DNA of 6,091 nt, from contig JBDRDO010000043.1 of assembly GCA_043820655.1 (NCBI GenBank), positions 1 to 6,091 of the forward strand, read 5' to 3'. The stretch's first letter is position 1, and each line of letters begins with the position of its first letter. The notes below the pieces were generated by a model. The model saw only the letters and a program-made list of their open reading frames with translations, ran no database searches and had not been told where the DNA came from. A program made the translations under genes and the position numbers. This DNA is from JAZDEL01 sp043820655 (GTDB lineage: Archaea; Iainarchaeota; Iainarchaeia; Iainarchaeales; JAZDEL01). Below are positions 4,707-6,091 of the stretch, one piece after another.

Positions 4707-4775
4707 TGCCATAAGCATGCCCCCCTGCCCGCACCGGAAATCCGCCCCAAATACCTTTAAAAACCTCTCGCGGGC

Positions 4776-4785
4776 TAATTATTTA
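4776..4785 (+). promoter_or_regulatory. TATA-like box of the 49-aa ORF
   Basis: TAATTATTTA lies 25 nt (measured from TTATTTA at 4779) before the leader box at 4804, matching the 23-24 nt spacing of the two upstream genes. Predicted transcription start is near 4807. A second A/T-rich candidate, CTTTAAAAA at 4755-4763, would give a leader of about 38 nt. Confidence 0.4.
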
Positions 4786-4803
4786 GGAAATACTTTTTGC
4801 CCT

Positions 4804-4823
4804 TTCAGGGGGGCGTGATTTTA
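4804..4823 (+). promoter_or_regulatory. Conserved leader/RBS box, copy 3 (diverged)
   Basis: TTCAGGGGGGCGTGATTTTA aligns base for base with copy 2 over TTC-G-GGGGCGTG-TT, with substitutions at three or four positions. It ends at the ATG at 4824. GCGTGAT resembles the GGTGAT-type SD. Confidence 0.4.
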
Positions 4824-4973
4824 ATGATAGAAATTGAAGTATTAATGAACGACCTCAGCAAACTCCACAGCAAGGAGAAGGGCATGCGCAAGCGCATCTA
4901 CTTAGAGCAGGCGCTCTCGGCATTAAAACAGTACGAACAGCAGATTGCGATGGATGAAACCGAGAAATTGTAG
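4824..4973 (+). CDS. Small helical protein, 49 aa
   Basis: This short ORF reads MIEIEVLMNDLSKLHSKEKG, followed by a strongly charged helix with heptad-like hydrophobics (MRKRIYLEQALSALKQYEQQI) and an acidic tail ending in TEKL. I do not recognise it. Support for translation comes from an upstream G-rich SD-like site 4-6 nt from the ATG, a TATA-like box at the expected distance, and a protein-like composition. It ends 11 nt from the stop of the convergent membrane protein gene. It may form a coiled-coil or helical hairpin; a function cannot be assigned. Confidence 0.6.
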   Translation: MIEIEVLMNDLSKLHSKEKGMRKRIYLEQALSALKQYEQQIAMDETEKL

Positions 4974-4984
4974 CCTGGTTCCGC

Positions 4985-5647
4985 CTAACTAACAGTCGCA
5001 ACAAACAGCATTGTAATCCCGATTAATGCCATAATGACTGTGAGTATGATGGTGTCAATCGTCAGCACCCCGCCGAAGCTGGAATAAAACAAATAGAAAT
5101 CCCCTATCAGAAATATCAATCCCAAAGAAAGCAGGACAAGCGAAACAAGTCTGTTCCTTCCCCCCACTCCGCTGACCTTTAATTCATCCATGTCAACCTG
5201 CAGTTTGTGCGTTGCCTCCCCTATGTTGTTTAACTGCTCCCTTACCCTTTCGCTCAGCTCAGCAACCCTGCGCACATTCTCATTAATCATTTCCTGAAAG
5301 GTTTTGCTCTGCCCTGTTATGTCCTTCTCATACTTTTTCAAATCCGCCATCACCGCTGACTCAACCTTCTCCTTGCTCCCTGAAACACTTTTCTCAACCT
5401 CGCCCTGAATAAACTCCATGAACTGCGGCTTCTCCTTCTCCAAATCAGCGGCAACAATCTTCGCAATCTCGCTCCTTAATAAGGCAAATGTGTCCGCCTG
5501 CCCCAGAAGCAGGAGCCTTTTTGCCTTCTCCGGCTGAACTCCCAAATCCTTCAGGGTTTGGACAATCTTCTCCTCGCTCTCCCCGTCGCTAACCATCTGC
5601 CGGATTATCTCAATTATGCTCGCTTCACTTTTCGGTTTTGCAGCCAT
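4985..5647 (-). CDS. Coiled-coil protein with two C-terminal TM segments
   Basis: This is an unrecognised 220-aa protein. Residues about 9-62 form a small helical region (IIEIIRQMVSDGESEEKIVQTL, then QPEKAKRLLLLGQADTFALLR). Residues about 60-155 are long, charged and coiled-coil-like (EIAKIVAADLEKEKPQF through LSERVREQLNNIGEATHKLQ). Two membrane segments follow at about 167-188 and 194-218, ending three residues before the stop. The arrangement suggests a tail-anchored protein with a helical rod in the cytoplasm (positive-inside, GGRNR before the first span). A perfect GAGGTG SD lies 8 nt before the ATG, and the start overlaps the upstream stop (TAATG), so the two genes are translationally coupled. 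Confidence 0.85.
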   Translation of the reverse strand: MAAKPKSEASIIEIIRQMVSDGESEEKIVQTLKDLGVQPEKAKRLLLLGQADTFALLRSEIAKIVAADLEKEKPQFMEFIQGEVEKSVSGSKEKVESAVMADLKKYEKDITGQSKTFQEMINENVRRVAELSERVREQLNNIGEATHKLQVDMDELKVSGVGGRNRLVSLVLLSLGLIFLIGDFYLFYSSFGGVLTIDTIILTVIMALIGITMLFVATVS

Positions 5648-6091
5648 TATTCAAGCACCTCTAATTCACGCTCAATTTGTTTCGTAATATTCACTCCTTT
5701 GATATTAAAATAGATTGTGGTTTTTCCCGCCTTCCCCGCGCGCAGGGAATAACCGATATTTTCACACGCATCCGCCGCAATTGTTACATTCTTCCCCGCT
5801 CCCGCTGCAGAACCGAAAACTTCAGCATCAAAATCCCCGCTAATTCCAAGCCCAAGCGCACTTCGTGAACGGTTGCAAACCTTTAATGAAGCCGAAAATT
5901 CAGCATTTGCATAAATCACAGCCGGAACCATAACCTCGTAATCAATCTCCGGCGCACTAACGGCAGAAACAACAATCCTCTTCACAAAGGGCTGATGATA
6001 AGGGGCGGAAACAATAATCTCCTTCTCCCCTGCGCCTGAGAAGAAATCATAGTCAGTTATCTTCTCCCTTGCGCCTGCCGAAAGTTCCGCA
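5647..6091 (-). CDS. C-terminal part of a beta-rich, probably extracellular protein (partial)
   Basis: The frame stays open from the stop at 5647 to the window edge (first whole codon at 6090), giving 147 visible residues with the N-terminus missing. A GTG at 5985 is an internal valine, not a needed start. The sequence alternates short hydrophobic strands with Gly/Ala/Ser-rich turns, as in Ig-like or CARDB-type beta-sandwich domains (inference from pattern, not a family match). It has two cysteines (72 and 109 of the visible part) that could form a disulfide, and three N-glycosylation sequons (NRS, NVT, NIT), consistent with export. The segment before residue 40 may be the end of a preceding similar domain. 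No membrane anchor is visible, but the next gene, overlapping by 1 nt, encodes a membrane protein. Confidence 0.75.
   Translation of the reverse strand, partial: AELSAGAREKITDYDFFSGAGEKEIIVSAPYHQPFVKRIVVSAVSAPEIDYEVMVPAVIYANAEFSASLKVCNRSRSALGLGISGDFDAEVFGSAAGAGKNVTIAADACENIGYSLRAGKAGKTTIYFNIKGVNITKQIERELEVLE
5656..5661 (-). promoter_or_regulatory. SD of the coiled-coil membrane protein gene
   Basis: GAGGTG on the minus strand lies 8 nt before the ATG at 5647, within the last codons of the preceding gene. It is a full match to the archaeal anti-SD and supports coupled translation. Confidence 0.7.

Noticed and set aside
4697..4710. GGCAC-TTTA-GTGCC hairpin at the hjc stop as a terminator
   Set aside because: The stem has only 5 bp and no T-run follows, so there is not enough to call a terminator.
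4330..4734. Minus-strand ORF opposite hjc
   Set aside because: It overlaps a gene with a complete Hjc active site and shows no protein-like features.

Overview
The window looks like chromosomal DNA of an archaeon. The evidence is an archaeal-type DnaG primase with its characteristic N-terminal motifs and Toprim core, an Hjc-type Holliday junction resolvase, TATA boxes about 26 nt before start codons or short leaders, and GGTG/GAGGTG ribosome binding sites. Small, tightly packed genes, many of them unrecognised, would fit a reduced DPANN-type genome. That placement is inference, because no rRNA or other lineage marker is present.

Layout. Positions 1-73 (minus) are tRNA-Val(UAC). Positions 74-252 are non-coding and carry a repeated hairpin element and the promoter of a probably leaderless gene for a 130-aa unknown protein (253-645, +). 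A 157-aa protein with two membrane segments follows (722-1195, +). It converges, with only 3 nt between stop codons, on a minus-strand pair: a DUF167/YggU protein (3296-3027), then dnaG (2905-1199). The DnaG protein carries a disordered, Arg/Tyr/Gly/Ser-rich repeat tract of about 185 residues between its Toprim and C-terminal domains. This is the most striking feature of the window.

To the right of a divergent promoter region (3297-3427) lie four plus-strand genes: a basic helical unknown protein, a 79-aa unknown protein overlapping hjc by 4 nt, hjc itself (4275-4706), and a 49-aa helical ORF (4824-4973). Three of the transcription units here appear to share one promoter-leader pattern: a TATA box, 16-18 nt, then a TTC-(T/A)-G-(C/G)-GGGGCG-type box, then the start codon. 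Finally a minus-strand pair, coupled by a TAATG overlap, encodes the C-terminal part of a secreted-looking beta-rich protein (cut by the window edge) and a coiled-coil protein with two C-terminal membrane segments.

Functional theme. The recognisable genes are for nucleic-acid transactions: DnaG (primer synthesis and, in archaea, an exosome-associated factor), Hjc (resolution of recombination and replication-fork junctions) and a tRNA. The rest are unknown or membrane/envelope proteins. No mobile element, CRISPR array or integrase is visible. No complete multi-gene novel system is obvious. The best leads are the DnaG disordered insertion, the shared promoter-leader boxes and the unknown Hjc partner.
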